The notes under the pieces were generated by a model. The model was not told the DNA's origin, ran no database searches, and worked only from the letters and a program-made list of their open reading frames with translations. Positions 1 through 8,713 of a stretch of DNA of 37,673 nucleotides are shown here, in pieces. Position 1 is the first letter of the stretch. Each line of letters opens with the position of its first letter. The translations under genes were made by a program, and so were the position numbers. The DNA is from Chitinophaga pinensis (GTDB lineage: Bacteria > Bacteroidota > Bacteroidia > Flavobacteriales_D > Crocinitomicaceae), in contig CALPMC020000021.1 in NCBI GenBank assembly GCA_943324565.2, forward strand, positions 1-37,673, in the 5' to 3' direction.

Positions 1-1
1 A

Positions 2-43
2 AGAAATTATGGTTTAATCACTCAACCTAGCGTTGAAGCTTAG
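2..43 (+). CDS. Possible C-terminal tail of the upstream nuo gene (nuoF expected), truncated by window edge
   Basis: Frame 2 reads RNYGLITQPSVEA* just before nuoG; assignment rests mainly on operon context. Confidence 0.3.
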   Translation, partial: RNYGLITQPSVEA

Positions 44-52
44 AATAAAGTT

Positions 53-1015
53 ATGATCAAAGTCACTATTGACGATATCGAAATTGAAGTAGAACCAGGA
101 ACAACAATTTTAAATGCTGCTCGTCAGGCAGGTGGAGAAATTGTTCCTCCAGCAATGTGTTACTACTCAAAACTACCAGGTACAGGTGGGAAATGCCGTA
201 CTTGTCTTGTGGAAGTTGCTGCTGGTTCAACAGCTGACCCTCGTCCAATGCCAAAATTAGTTGCTTCGTGCTCTACGAATGTAATGGACGGAATGATTGT
301 TAAAAACAAAACAAGCCAAAAAGTACACGATAATCGTGGCGGAGTTGTTGAGTTTTTGTTAATCAATCACCCTTTAGATTGCCCAGTTTGCGATCAAGCG
401 GGAGAATGTCATTTACAAGATTTAGGCTACGAACATGGTTCAGCTAAAACACGTTACGAGGAAGAAAGAAGAACATTTGAACCAATTGATATTGGCGATA
501 CTATCAAACTTCACATGAACCGATGCATTTTATGTTACCGTTGCGTTGAAGTTGCTAAACAACTAACTGACAAAAGAGTACATGGAGTTTTAAATAGAGG
601 TGATCACTCAGAAATTAGCACTTATATAGAAAACGCTGTGGATAGTGATTTTTCAGGAAACATGATTGATGTGTGTCCCGTTGGAGCATTGACAGATAGA
701 ACCTTCAGGTTTAAAAGTCGTGTTTGGTTTTTAAAACCTATGGAAGCTGAAAGAAATTGTAGCAAATGTGCCGGAAAATCAGTTGTTTGGATGTTCGGAA
801 AAGAAATTTATCGAGTTACAGGTCGAAAAGATCAGTATGGAGAAATTGAAACAATAGACAATAAAACTGCATGGATCTGCAACGAATGTCGTTTTGAGAA
901 AAAAGAAGCTAGTGACTGGAACATTATTGGTCCAAGAAGTATTAACCGTCATTCTGTTATATCTCAAGGGAAATACAAGACAAATATGACTAGACGAATT
1001 AAAAAATTAGATTGA
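53..1015 (+). CDS. nuoG: NADH-quinone oxidoreductase subunit G, short form (Fe-S N-terminal half only)
   Basis: 2Fe-2S motif CYYSKLPGTGGKCRTC, HPLDCPVCDQAGECHLQD, NRCILCYRC, CSKC...CNEC; ends at 320 aa and overlaps nuoH. Confidence 0.9.
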   Translation: MIKVTIDDIEIEVEPGTTILNAARQAGGEIVPPAMCYYSKLPGTGGKCRTCLVEVAAGSTADPRPMPKLVASCSTNVMDGMIVKNKTSQKVHDNRGGVVEFLLINHPLDCPVCDQAGECHLQDLGYEHGSAKTRYEEERRTFEPIDIGDTIKLHMNRCILCYRCVEVAKQLTDKRVHGVLNRGDHSEISTYIENAVDSDFSGNMIDVCPVGALTDRTFRFKSRVWFLKPMEAERNCSKCAGKSVVWMFGKEIYRVTGRKDQYGEIETIDNKTAWICNECRFEKKEASDWNIIGPRSINRHSVISQGKYKTNMTRRIKKLD

Positions 1016-2067
1016 TGGACACTGGATTATTAATTGAAAAGTCAGTATTAGTTTTAATAATTTTCCTTATTTCATTAGGAATTGCTGCTTATCAAACTTA
1101 CTTTGAACGAAAATTAGCAGCTTGGATACAAGATCGTGTTGGTCCAGATCGTGCTGGTCCATTTGGTATATTACAACCAATTGCTGACGGGGTTAAAATG
1201 TTTTTGAAAGAAGACTTTATACCGAAGGATGCTGATAAATGGTTATTTATTATAGGTCCTGGAATTGCCATGTTTACCTCATTGATAACTAGCGCAATTA
1301 TTCCTTGGGGAACAGATTTAGAACTTTTTGGAAGAACTATTACTTTACAAGTTGCTGACTTTGACATTGGTATACTTTATTTATTTGCTGTTTTATCAAT
1401 CAGTGTTTACGGAATTATGATTGGTGGTTGGGCTTCAAATAATAAATACTCCTTATATGGAGCAATACGTGCCTCCTCTCAAATGATTTCTTATGAATTA
1501 GCGATGGGAATATCAGCGATAACTATAATCATGCTTTCTGGAAGTTTAAGTTTAACTGATATTGTAAATAAACAACATGGAATGAATTGGAATATTTTTT
1601 ATCAACCAGTTTGTTTTATTGTCTTTTTTATCTGTTCAATGGCTGAAACAAATCGTGCACCATTTGATTTACCTGAATGTGAAAACGAGTTAATTGGAGG
1701 ATATCATACAGAGTATAGTTCTATGAAATTAGGTCTATATCTTTTCTCAGAATACACGGCAATGTTTATATCATCTGCAATTATGGCAATTTTATTCTTA
1801 GGAGGCTACAATTTCCCTGGAATGGATTCAGATTTTTTCAAGGATCACAACAATCTATTAGCTATTACAAGTATAATAGTCTTTTTCAGTAAAATATTCC
1901 TGTTCATTTTCATCTTCATGTGGATTAGATGGACGATACCAAGATTCCGATTTGATCAATTGATGCACTTAGGATGGAAAGTTTTAATTCCTGTCGCAAT
2001 GGTCAACTTACTAATCACAGGAATTGTAATTGCAATAAAAGAAGGTTGGTTTAACGAATTAATGTAA
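1015..2067 (+). CDS. nuoH: NADH-quinone oxidoreductase subunit H
   Basis: ERKLAAWIQDRVGPDRAGPFGILQPIADGVK and AETNRAPFDLPECENELIGGYHTEYSS motifs; ATG at 1015 overlaps nuoG stop (TGATG), preferred over the TTG at 1012. Confidence 0.95.
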   Translation: MDTGLLIEKSVLVLIIFLISLGIAAYQTYFERKLAAWIQDRVGPDRAGPFGILQPIADGVKMFLKEDFIPKDADKWLFIIGPGIAMFTSLITSAIIPWGTDLELFGRTITLQVADFDIGILYLFAVLSISVYGIMIGGWASNNKYSLYGAIRASSQMISYELAMGISAITIIMLSGSLSLTDIVNKQHGMNWNIFYQPVCFIVFFICSMAETNRAPFDLPECENELIGGYHTEYSSMKLGLYLFSEYTAMFISSAIMAILFLGGYNFPGMDSDFFKDHNNLLAITSIIVFFSKIFLFIFIFMWIRWTIPRFRFDQLMHLGWKVLIPVAMVNLLITGIVIAIKEGWFNELM

Positions 2068-2609
2068 TGGAAAGTCTAACTAATAGAAAAAAAGTAGTTT
2101 CTGACAAACCGATGACATTCATGGAAGAATTGTATTTACCTGCAATTTTCCATGGGATGAAGGTTACTTTTAAGCACATGTTGCAAAAAAGAAAAACGAT
2201 TAAATATCCTGAAGAAACAAGAGTCTTTGCTCCAGTTTATCGTGGTATGCACGTATTAAAAAGAGACGAAAAAGGAAGAGAAAATTGCACAGCATGTGGT
2301 TTATGTGCAGTGGCATGTCCAGCTGAAGCAATAACAATGATTGCTGGCGAACGTAAAAAAGGAGAAGAAAATCTTTACCGCGAAGAAAAATATGCCGAAA
2401 TGTATGAAATTAACATGCTTCGATGTATTTTCTGTGGTTTATGTGAAGAAGCTTGTCCAAAAGAAGCTATTTTCTTGACGGATAGAATAGTTCCTACAGA
2501 ATTTGAACGTGGAGATTTTATTTATGGTAAAGATAAATTAGTGGAATCAATCGAATTTCCAATTGATATAACTAAAAGACAACATACTGGTAAAAGAACT
2601 GAAAAATGA
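2067..2609 (+). CDS. nuoI: NADH-quinone oxidoreductase subunit I (2x[4Fe-4S])
   Basis: CTACGLCAVACPAEA and CIFCGLCEEACPKEA motifs; TAATG overlap with nuoH. Confidence 0.95.
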   Translation: MESLTNRKKVVSDKPMTFMEELYLPAIFHGMKVTFKHMLQKRKTIKYPEETRVFAPVYRGMHVLKRDEKGRENCTACGLCAVACPAEAITMIAGERKKGEENLYREEKYAEMYEINMLRCIFCGLCEEACPKEAIFLTDRIVPTEFERGDFIYGKDKLVESIEFPIDITKRQHTGKRTEK

Positions 2610-3118
2610 GTTTACAAATTATATCAATTATCCTAGGGAGTTTAACAATTGCGTCTGCGTTAATGGTCGTTTTAAGTAAACATCCAATTAGAAGCGTCAT
2701 TTTTTTGGTGGTGACTTTTTTCTTTATTTCTAGCCTTTATATATTAATGAATGCTCAATTCTTGGCAATTGTCAATATAATAGTGTATGCAGGAGCAATT
2801 ATGGTTTTATTCCTTTTCGTGTTAATGTTGTTAAACCTTAATAAATCCGCAGAGCCAGAATCTTCAATACTAGTAAAATTCAGCTCGTTAATTGCTGCTG
2901 GTGGTTTATTCTTAGTTTTAATCGCAGCCTTAAAAGATAGTATTCTTCTATCTAAAACGTATATCCCAAATAACGAAGCAATTGGTACAGTTGAAGGATT
3001 AGGAAATTTACTTTTTTCGAAATATGTAGTACCATTTGAAGTTTCATCAATTCTTTTTATTGCAGCGATGGTTGGTGCCGTTTTGTTAGCGAAAAGAGAA
3101 AAACAAATTATAGACTAA
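2606..3118 (+). CDS. nuoJ: NADH-quinone oxidoreductase subunit J
   Basis: Multi-TM, FLAIVNIIVYAGAIMVLFLFVLMLLN signature; operon position; ATGA overlap. Confidence 0.92.
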   Translation: MSLQIISIILGSLTIASALMVVLSKHPIRSVIFLVVTFFFISSLYILMNAQFLAIVNIIVYAGAIMVLFLFVLMLLNLNKSAEPESSILVKFSSLIAAGGLFLVLIAALKDSILLSKTYIPNNEAIGTVEGLGNLLFSKYVVPFEVSSILFIAAMVGAVLLAKREKQIID

Positions 3119-3119
3119 C

Positions 3120-3446
3120 ATGACAACGAACTTGAATAATATAGGCACATCGCTCGATTTCTTTGTGGTTGTGGCTATTGCACTTTTTGTTATCGGTGCA
3201 TTTGGCGTATTGACACGCAAAAATATGATTGTACTCTTAATGTGCATTGAATTAATGCTGAATTCTGTGAATTTGCTTTTGGTAACTTTTTCAAAATATC
3301 ACGGTGCAGCTGATCCACAAGTTTTTGTGTTTTTCATTGTAGTTGTAGCCGCAGCAGAAGCAACAGTTGGTTTATCCATTTTAATTATGGCATACAGAAA
3401 TAGAAAATCAATTGATATTGAATTATTTAATAAACTTAAAGACTAA
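3120..3446 (+). CDS. nuoK: NADH-quinone oxidoreductase subunit K
   Basis: 108 aa, LTRKNMIVLLMCIELMLNSVNLLLV signature. Confidence 0.94.
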   Translation: MTTNLNNIGTSLDFFVVVAIALFVIGAFGVLTRKNMIVLLMCIELMLNSVNLLLVTFSKYHGAADPQVFVFFIVVVAAAEATVGLSILIMAYRNRKSIDIELFNKLKD

Positions 3447-3450
3447 GTAG

Positions 3451-5394
3451 ATGGGACAAAATATACTTTTATTAACGCTCATTGCCTTGCCCCTAGTAGG
3501 TTTTATAATTACTGGAATTTTTGGTAAAAAACTTTCAAAATTAGTAACGGTATCTATTGCAACCCTCGCTGTATTTAGTGCTTTTGTATGTGCTTTGATG
3601 CTATTCAACATGAATAATAAAGTTCAATATGTTCATTTATTCAATGTTGTACATTTTGAAGATTTCAAATTAAGCGCAAATTTCCAGATTGATTCCTTAT
3701 CCATTTGGATGACTCTAATTATTACGGGGGTTGGAACTTTGATTCATTTGTTTTCTATTGGATATATGTATCACGATAAAGGAATTTTTAAATTCTTTGC
3801 CTACCTAAATCTATTTATCTTCTCTATGCTATTATTGGTATTAGGAAGTAATTATTTTGTGTTATTCTTCGGTTGGGAAGGTGTTGGTATTTGTTCTTAC
3901 CTATTAATTGGTTTTCATTATAGTGATGAAGAAAAAGGAATAGAAAATAGCGTTGCAGCAAGAAAGGCATTTATAATGAATCGAATTGGTGATGTTGGTT
4001 TATTGTTCGCCTTATTTATGTTATTAAATACATTTGGAACTTTAGAGTACGCTGGAATAGCAGCTAAAATAAATGAATTGAAATTAAGTGGAACGTCATT
4101 ACCATTGGTTGCAATTAGCGCAATAACCATCTGTTTATTCGTTGCTGCAACTGGAAAAAGTGCTCAAATTCCATTATTTACATGGTTGCCTGATGCAATG
4201 GCGGGTCCAACCCCTGTTTCGGCTTTGATTCACGCGGCAACAATGGTAACTGCAGGTATTTACTTAGTTGTTCGTTCTAATTTCTTATTTGAATTAGCAC
4301 CTGCTACAAAAGATATTATTCTTTACATTGGACTTGCGACATCTCTTATCGCAGCTTTCATTGCTATGCGTCAAAGTGATATTAAAAAAGTACTTGCCTA
4401 TTCAACAGTATCGCAGTTGGGTTTAATGTTTGTGGCTTTGGGAATGGGAGCTTACACAGTAGCATTATTTCATGTCACTACACATGCCTTTTTTAAAGCT
4501 CTTTTATTCCTTGGATCAGGAAGCGTAATTCACGCAATGTCTGATGAGCAAGATATTCGTAAAATGGGTGGTTTGGCTAAAAAAATTCCAATAACTCATT
4601 TAACCTTTTTAATTGGAACCTTGGCAATTTCTGGGTTTCCATTACTTTCAGGATTTTATTCTAAAGATGAAATACTTGCTCACGCATTAATGGAAAGTCC
4701 CGTTCTTTATGGTGTATTGATGATTGCTGTAACTCTTACTGCGATTTACATGTTTCGATTATACTTCTTGGTTTTCCATGGTAAATTCAGAGGTGGTAAT
4801 GAGTTAGAATCACATATCCATGAAAGTGGAGCTACAATGACAATTCCTTTAATTGTATTAGCTATTTTATCTGTTTTTGGTGGAATACTAAACTTACCAG
4901 GTATTTTCTTTCATGATTACGCTCATTGGTTCAGTCATTATTTAGAAAGTACAACAGCTGGCTTAAATGAAATTGAAACACATCATTTAGAAAGTTCTAA
5001 ATCAATTATGCTAATGGTTGCTGCAAGTACAATAGCAATAGGAATCATGATTTGGGCTTATATTAATTATGCAAAAAATGGGAAGTTAGCAAAAGAAGAT
5101 TCAGAATTGAATGCTTGGGAAAAACTATCAAACAAAAAATTATATATTGATGAAATTTATAATTTTCTTTTCGTCAAACCACTTGAATTGATTTCAAAAT
5201 TAATCTATACCTATTTTGATGTTTTATTACTTAAAAATGGTGTTTTTGCAATTGCAGGTTTAATTGAAAAAACAGGAAATATCACTCGTAAATGGCAGTC
5301 CGGATTTTTGTCAAGTTACCTTTTTTGGATGCTTCTTAGTATAGTTGGTTTAATTACTTATTACGTTATAAAAATACAGTTTTGGAATTATTAA
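3451..5394 (+). CDS. nuoL: NADH-quinone oxidoreductase subunit L
   Basis: GWEGVGICSYLLIGFHY, TWLPDAMAGPTPVSALIHAATMVTAGIYLV motifs. Confidence 0.95.
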   Translation: MGQNILLLTLIALPLVGFIITGIFGKKLSKLVTVSIATLAVFSAFVCALMLFNMNNKVQYVHLFNVVHFEDFKLSANFQIDSLSIWMTLIITGVGTLIHLFSIGYMYHDKGIFKFFAYLNLFIFSMLLLVLGSNYFVLFFGWEGVGICSYLLIGFHYSDEEKGIENSVAARKAFIMNRIGDVGLLFALFMLLNTFGTLEYAGIAAKINELKLSGTSLPLVAISAITICLFVAATGKSAQIPLFTWLPDAMAGPTPVSALIHAATMVTAGIYLVVRSNFLFELAPATKDIILYIGLATSLIAAFIAMRQSDIKKVLAYSTVSQLGLMFVALGMGAYTVALFHVTTHAFFKALLFLGSGSVIHAMSDEQDIRKMGGLAKKIPITHLTFLIGTLAISGFPLLSGFYSKDEILAHALMESPVLYGVLMIAVTLTAIYMFRLYFLVFHGKFRGGNELESHIHESGATMTIPLIVLAILSVFGGILNLPGIFFHDYAHWFSHYLESTTAGLNEIETHHLESSKSIMLMVAASTIAIGIMIWAYINYAKNGKLAKEDSELNAWEKLSNKKLYIDEIYNFLFVKPLELISKLIYTYFDVLLLKNGVFAIAGLIEKTGNITRKWQSGFLSSYLFWMLLSIVGLITYYVIKIQFWNY

Positions 5395-6827
5395 TATTAC
5401 CCCTCGTTTTTGCATTAATTTCTTATTTTATACCTTCTAAAGGTGTTAAGTATTTTGGGATTATTGCATCTTTAGCCATATTTGCGGTTACAATCGGACA
5501 TTTGATGAACTTCGATACGAAAGAATATGTTTCGATTTTTGATCCAAAAACAAACCTACCTTTCGGTCTAACTTTCAAACTTGGCTATGATAGTTTAAGT
5601 TTCATTTTAGTTTTGTTAGTGAACTCAGTTGTACCATTGATTTTACTTGCTAACTTCAACAAAGAACTTGCGGCTAATAAATCATTTACAGCATTGGTCT
5701 TTTTCATGCAAATGGGTTTATTGGGTGTGTTTTTAGCACAAGATGGAATGTTATTCTATATCTTTTGGGAAATCACTTTAATTCCAATTTTCTTAATCCT
5801 ATACTGGTTCGGTGAACAAAATAACAATTCTGTTTTGTTGAAATTTTTCATCTATACATTACTAGGTTCCTTGGGTATGCTTCTATCTATAATTGTTCTT
5901 GGAATTTCAGCAAGTTCATTTGACTTTGTAGATATGGCTATTTATGGAGTTATTGCACCAGCAAAAATAGCTTGTTGGGTAGCTTGTGGTTTTCTTTTGG
6001 CATTTGCAATTAAAATACCTTTATTTCCCTTTCATACTTGGCAACCTTCAACATACACTACTGCACCAATGGCAGGAACGATGTTACTCTCTGCTTTAAT
6101 GTTGAAAATGGCGTTATATGGAATGATAAAATGGATGATCCCTTTAAGTTTCACAGGTATTCCAACAATAAAATGGTTAGTTATAACTTTAGGATTAATT
6201 GGAGTTGTATATGGTGCTGTCATCGCCGTTAAACAAACTGATATTAAAAAATTGTTTGCATACGCTTCTATCAGTCACGTAGGTCTAATTGCAGCAGGTA
6301 TAATGATTTATTCAACAACTGCTATTGAGGTTGCTATCATCCAAATGATTAATCACAGTATCGTTGCAATTGGATTATTTTTGGCAGCTGATATTATTGA
6401 AAGTAGAACTAAAACTAGAGAATTATATGCTTTAGGAGGTATTGCTAAATTGGCTCCCAACTTTGGATTTTGGTTTGCAGCTCTGACCTTTGTTTCAATC
6501 TCAGTTCCTTTCACAGCAGGTTTTTTCGGTGAATTCTTATTAATTAAAGAATTATTTACTGCCCATTGGTTTGCTGGTTTTGCAGCAGCAACAACACTTG
6601 TTCTTGGTGCCGTTTACATGCTTAGAGCTTATCAATTATCGATGTTTGGAGCACCAAAATTAGAATCTTTCGAAGATTTAAAATGGAATGAAATTCTTGT
6701 TTTTGCTATTCTTTTAGCAATTGCAATTTTGATTGGTCTTTTCCCTCAATGTGTGATTGACTTTGTAAAACCAAGTATTGAAGCAATTCAAGAATTAACT
6801 GCACACGACTTAAAAATTATAAAATAG
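5382..6827 (+). CDS. nuoM: NADH-quinone oxidoreductase subunit M
   Basis: IFWEITLIPIFLILYWFG, PFHTWQPSTYTTAP motifs; non-ATG (TTG) start overlapping nuoL by 13 bp, exact start uncertain. Confidence 0.93.
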   Translation: MELLILPLVFALISYFIPSKGVKYFGIIASLAIFAVTIGHLMNFDTKEYVSIFDPKTNLPFGLTFKLGYDSLSFILVLLVNSVVPLILLANFNKELAANKSFTALVFFMQMGLLGVFLAQDGMLFYIFWEITLIPIFLILYWFGEQNNNSVLLKFFIYTLLGSLGMLLSIIVLGISASSFDFVDMAIYGVIAPAKIACWVACGFLLAFAIKIPLFPFHTWQPSTYTTAPMAGTMLLSALMLKMALYGMIKWMIPLSFTGIPTIKWLVITLGLIGVVYGAVIAVKQTDIKKLFAYASISHVGLIAAGIMIYSTTAIEVAIIQMINHSIVAIGLFLAADIIESRTKTRELYALGGIAKLAPNFGFWFAALTFVSISVPFTAGFFGEFLLIKELFTAHWFAGFAAATTLVLGAVYMLRAYQLSMFGAPKLESFEDLKWNEILVFAILLAIAILIGLFPQCVIDFVKPSIEAIQELTAHDLKIIK

Positions 6828-6828
6828 A

Positions 6829-8166
6829 ATGGACGCACTGATTGTTATATTTATTACTGCTTTGATAGGTTTGTTTGTCGGAATGATGAAAAAACCTAAT
6901 CTTACTCTTTTTCTCTCAATTATTGGGTTATCTGCAGCCTTCGTATTAATGAGCTATTATGGTAAATACAATTCCTTATTCAACAATTTTGAAGGATTAG
7001 CATTTGATTCCTTTCATTGGCTTTTTGCTGAATTAGTTATTGGGCTTACATTACTTATAATAGTTGGTGGTTTTCATTATTTCAAAAAAGATGTTGAACA
7101 TACAGCAGATTATTATGGATTGATTCTCTTTTCTTTATGCGGTGCACTTGTATTAATTGGAAGTGAAAACTTTTTTATGTTCTTTTTAGGTATAGAAATT
7201 ATGTCTATTCCTGTTTATGTATTGGTTGGTATTAAAAAACAAAATATCTTATCATCAGAAGCTTCGATAAAATATTTCTTTACAGGGTCCTTTGCTACAG
7301 CAATTTTACTTTTCGGAGTTGCCTTAGTCTATGGTGCAACAGGTACTTTTGACTTTTCGGAACTCTCTTCACTTTTCGATTCTAATTCACCAATGGCAAT
7401 TGTTGGTATTTTATTTGTTTTTGCAGCACTATTATTTAAAATTGGTTCTGTTCCTTTTCATTTTTGGAGTCCAGATGTTTATGAAGGAAGTCCAGATCCT
7501 GTGACTGCTTTCATGGCAACAGTTGTAAAAGTTGCTGGATTAACATCAATTGTTAGTTTGTTTGCTTATACTTTTGGAGCCGCAACGGATGTTTTACTTC
7601 CAATCTTTTATGTTGTAACAATAGGTTCTCTTTTCTTAGGTTATTTATCAGCTTTAAAACAAACTAATTTCAGACGTTTAATGGCTTATTCTGGAATCAG
7701 TAACACTGGTTTTGCAATGCTTACTTTACTTTCAGGAAATTTCATAACTCTTTGGGTTTTCTTACTTGGATATACAGCTGCAACAGTTGGATTATTAATA
7801 ATTAGTCAAATTCTAGAAAAATCAAATTCCGATGAAATTGTTAATTGGAAGGGAATTGGATACAAAAATCCATTTTTAGGAGTGGTTATTCTAATATCAT
7901 TTCTTTCACTTGCAGGTATTCCTCCTTTTACTGGTTTTTTCGCAAAATTATTGCTTTTAATTAATACTTATCAAAGTAATCCAGTGTTAGTGTATTTAAC
8001 GTTGATTACATCAGTAATCGGTGCGTTTTTATACATTCGATTTATTCTCAATGCATTTGCAAAAGATTCGAACGCTGAGAAGATTACTATTCATCCTTTA
8101 CATATTCTTGTGTTAAGTGTTTGTTCACTTGTAGTACTTTCAGGATGGACTTTGATTTTGTTTTAG
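6829..8166 (+). CDS. nuoN: NADH-quinone oxidoreductase subunit N
   Basis: PFHFWSPDVYEGSPDPVTAFMATVVKVAG motif; end of nuo operon. Confidence 0.93.
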   Translation: MDALIVIFITALIGLFVGMMKKPNLTLFLSIIGLSAAFVLMSYYGKYNSLFNNFEGLAFDSFHWLFAELVIGLTLLIIVGGFHYFKKDVEHTADYYGLILFSLCGALVLIGSENFFMFFLGIEIMSIPVYVLVGIKKQNILSSEASIKYFFTGSFATAILLFGVALVYGATGTFDFSELSSLFDSNSPMAIVGILFVFAALLFKIGSVPFHFWSPDVYEGSPDPVTAFMATVVKVAGLTSIVSLFAYTFGAATDVLLPIFYVVTIGSLFLGYLSALKQTNFRRLMAYSGISNTGFAMLTLLSGNFITLWVFLLGYTAATVGLLIISQILEKSNSDEIVNWKGIGYKNPFLGVVILISFLSLAGIPPFTGFFAKLLLLINTYQSNPVLVYLTLITSVIGAFLYIRFILNAFAKDSNAEKITIHPLHILVLSVCSLVVLSGWTLILF

Positions 8167-8266
8167 TAAAAAACTAATGAGTGCTAGGAACTAATGTTTT
8201 TTGTTTTCTAACAAGAAGTGTAAGAAAAAAATATTATTTGCCCAAGACTATTTTAAATTTAAAGTC

Positions 8267-8290
8267 AATTAATTTTCAAATTAATTTTTT
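8267..8290 (+). terminator. Possible AT-only terminator-like inverted repeat after nuoN
   Basis: AATTAATTT-TC-AAATTAATT followed by TTTT; weak pairing, very short loop. Confidence 0.2.
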
Positions 8291-8311
8291 GAATTTTAGA
8301 TATCTAAGAAG

Positions 8312-8380
8312 GGTTAAAATAAAAACTATTAATTGCAATAAAGCAAATAAATAGTGCTAAATTCAACTAAGATTTTAACC
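8312..8380. repeat. Nested inverted repeats downstream of nuoN
   Basis: GGTTAAAAT (8312-8320) / ATTTTAACC (8372-8380) enclosing imperfect stem ACTATTAATTGC-AATAAA-GCAAATAAATAGT (8325-8355). Confidence 0.5.
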
Positions 8381-8460
8381 TAATAAAAAAGAATACACAA
8401 TTTATAGAATAACAAAGATATCTTCAATTACCTTGAAGTTTGAAATTATAAATATTTATT

Positions 8461-8655
8461 TTAATTTAAACTCATAGAATAGAAAACAGAAGCTTTTGAT
8501 TCTTCTTGAAAATTTGAAAACTTCAATGTATCCATTAATTCAGCGACCTCAAAGACATTTAAATTTGTTTTAGTACCCAATTCTCTATGTTTGGACAATT
8601 TACTTTGAGCAGATTGAATTGACTTATTACGTAAAGTTTGAATATAAGCTGTCAT
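8461..8655 (-). CDS. Small hypothetical protein (64 aa)
   Basis: Isolated ORF, no overlap with other genes, plausible composition; no recognised domain. Confidence 0.4.
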   Translation of the reverse strand: MTAYIQTLRNKSIQSAQSKLSKHRELGTKTNLNVFEVAELMDTLKFSNFQEESKASVFYSMSLN

Positions 8656-8713
8656 AATTTAAAGTTTAATTATGAGTTCTTTACGTCAAATATTATTCCA
8701 AGGTTACATAATT

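Noticed and set aside
8334-8350. Possible fourth octamer array (GCAATAAA GCAAATAA)
   Set aside because: Only two units and they participate in a local hairpin; not enough to call.
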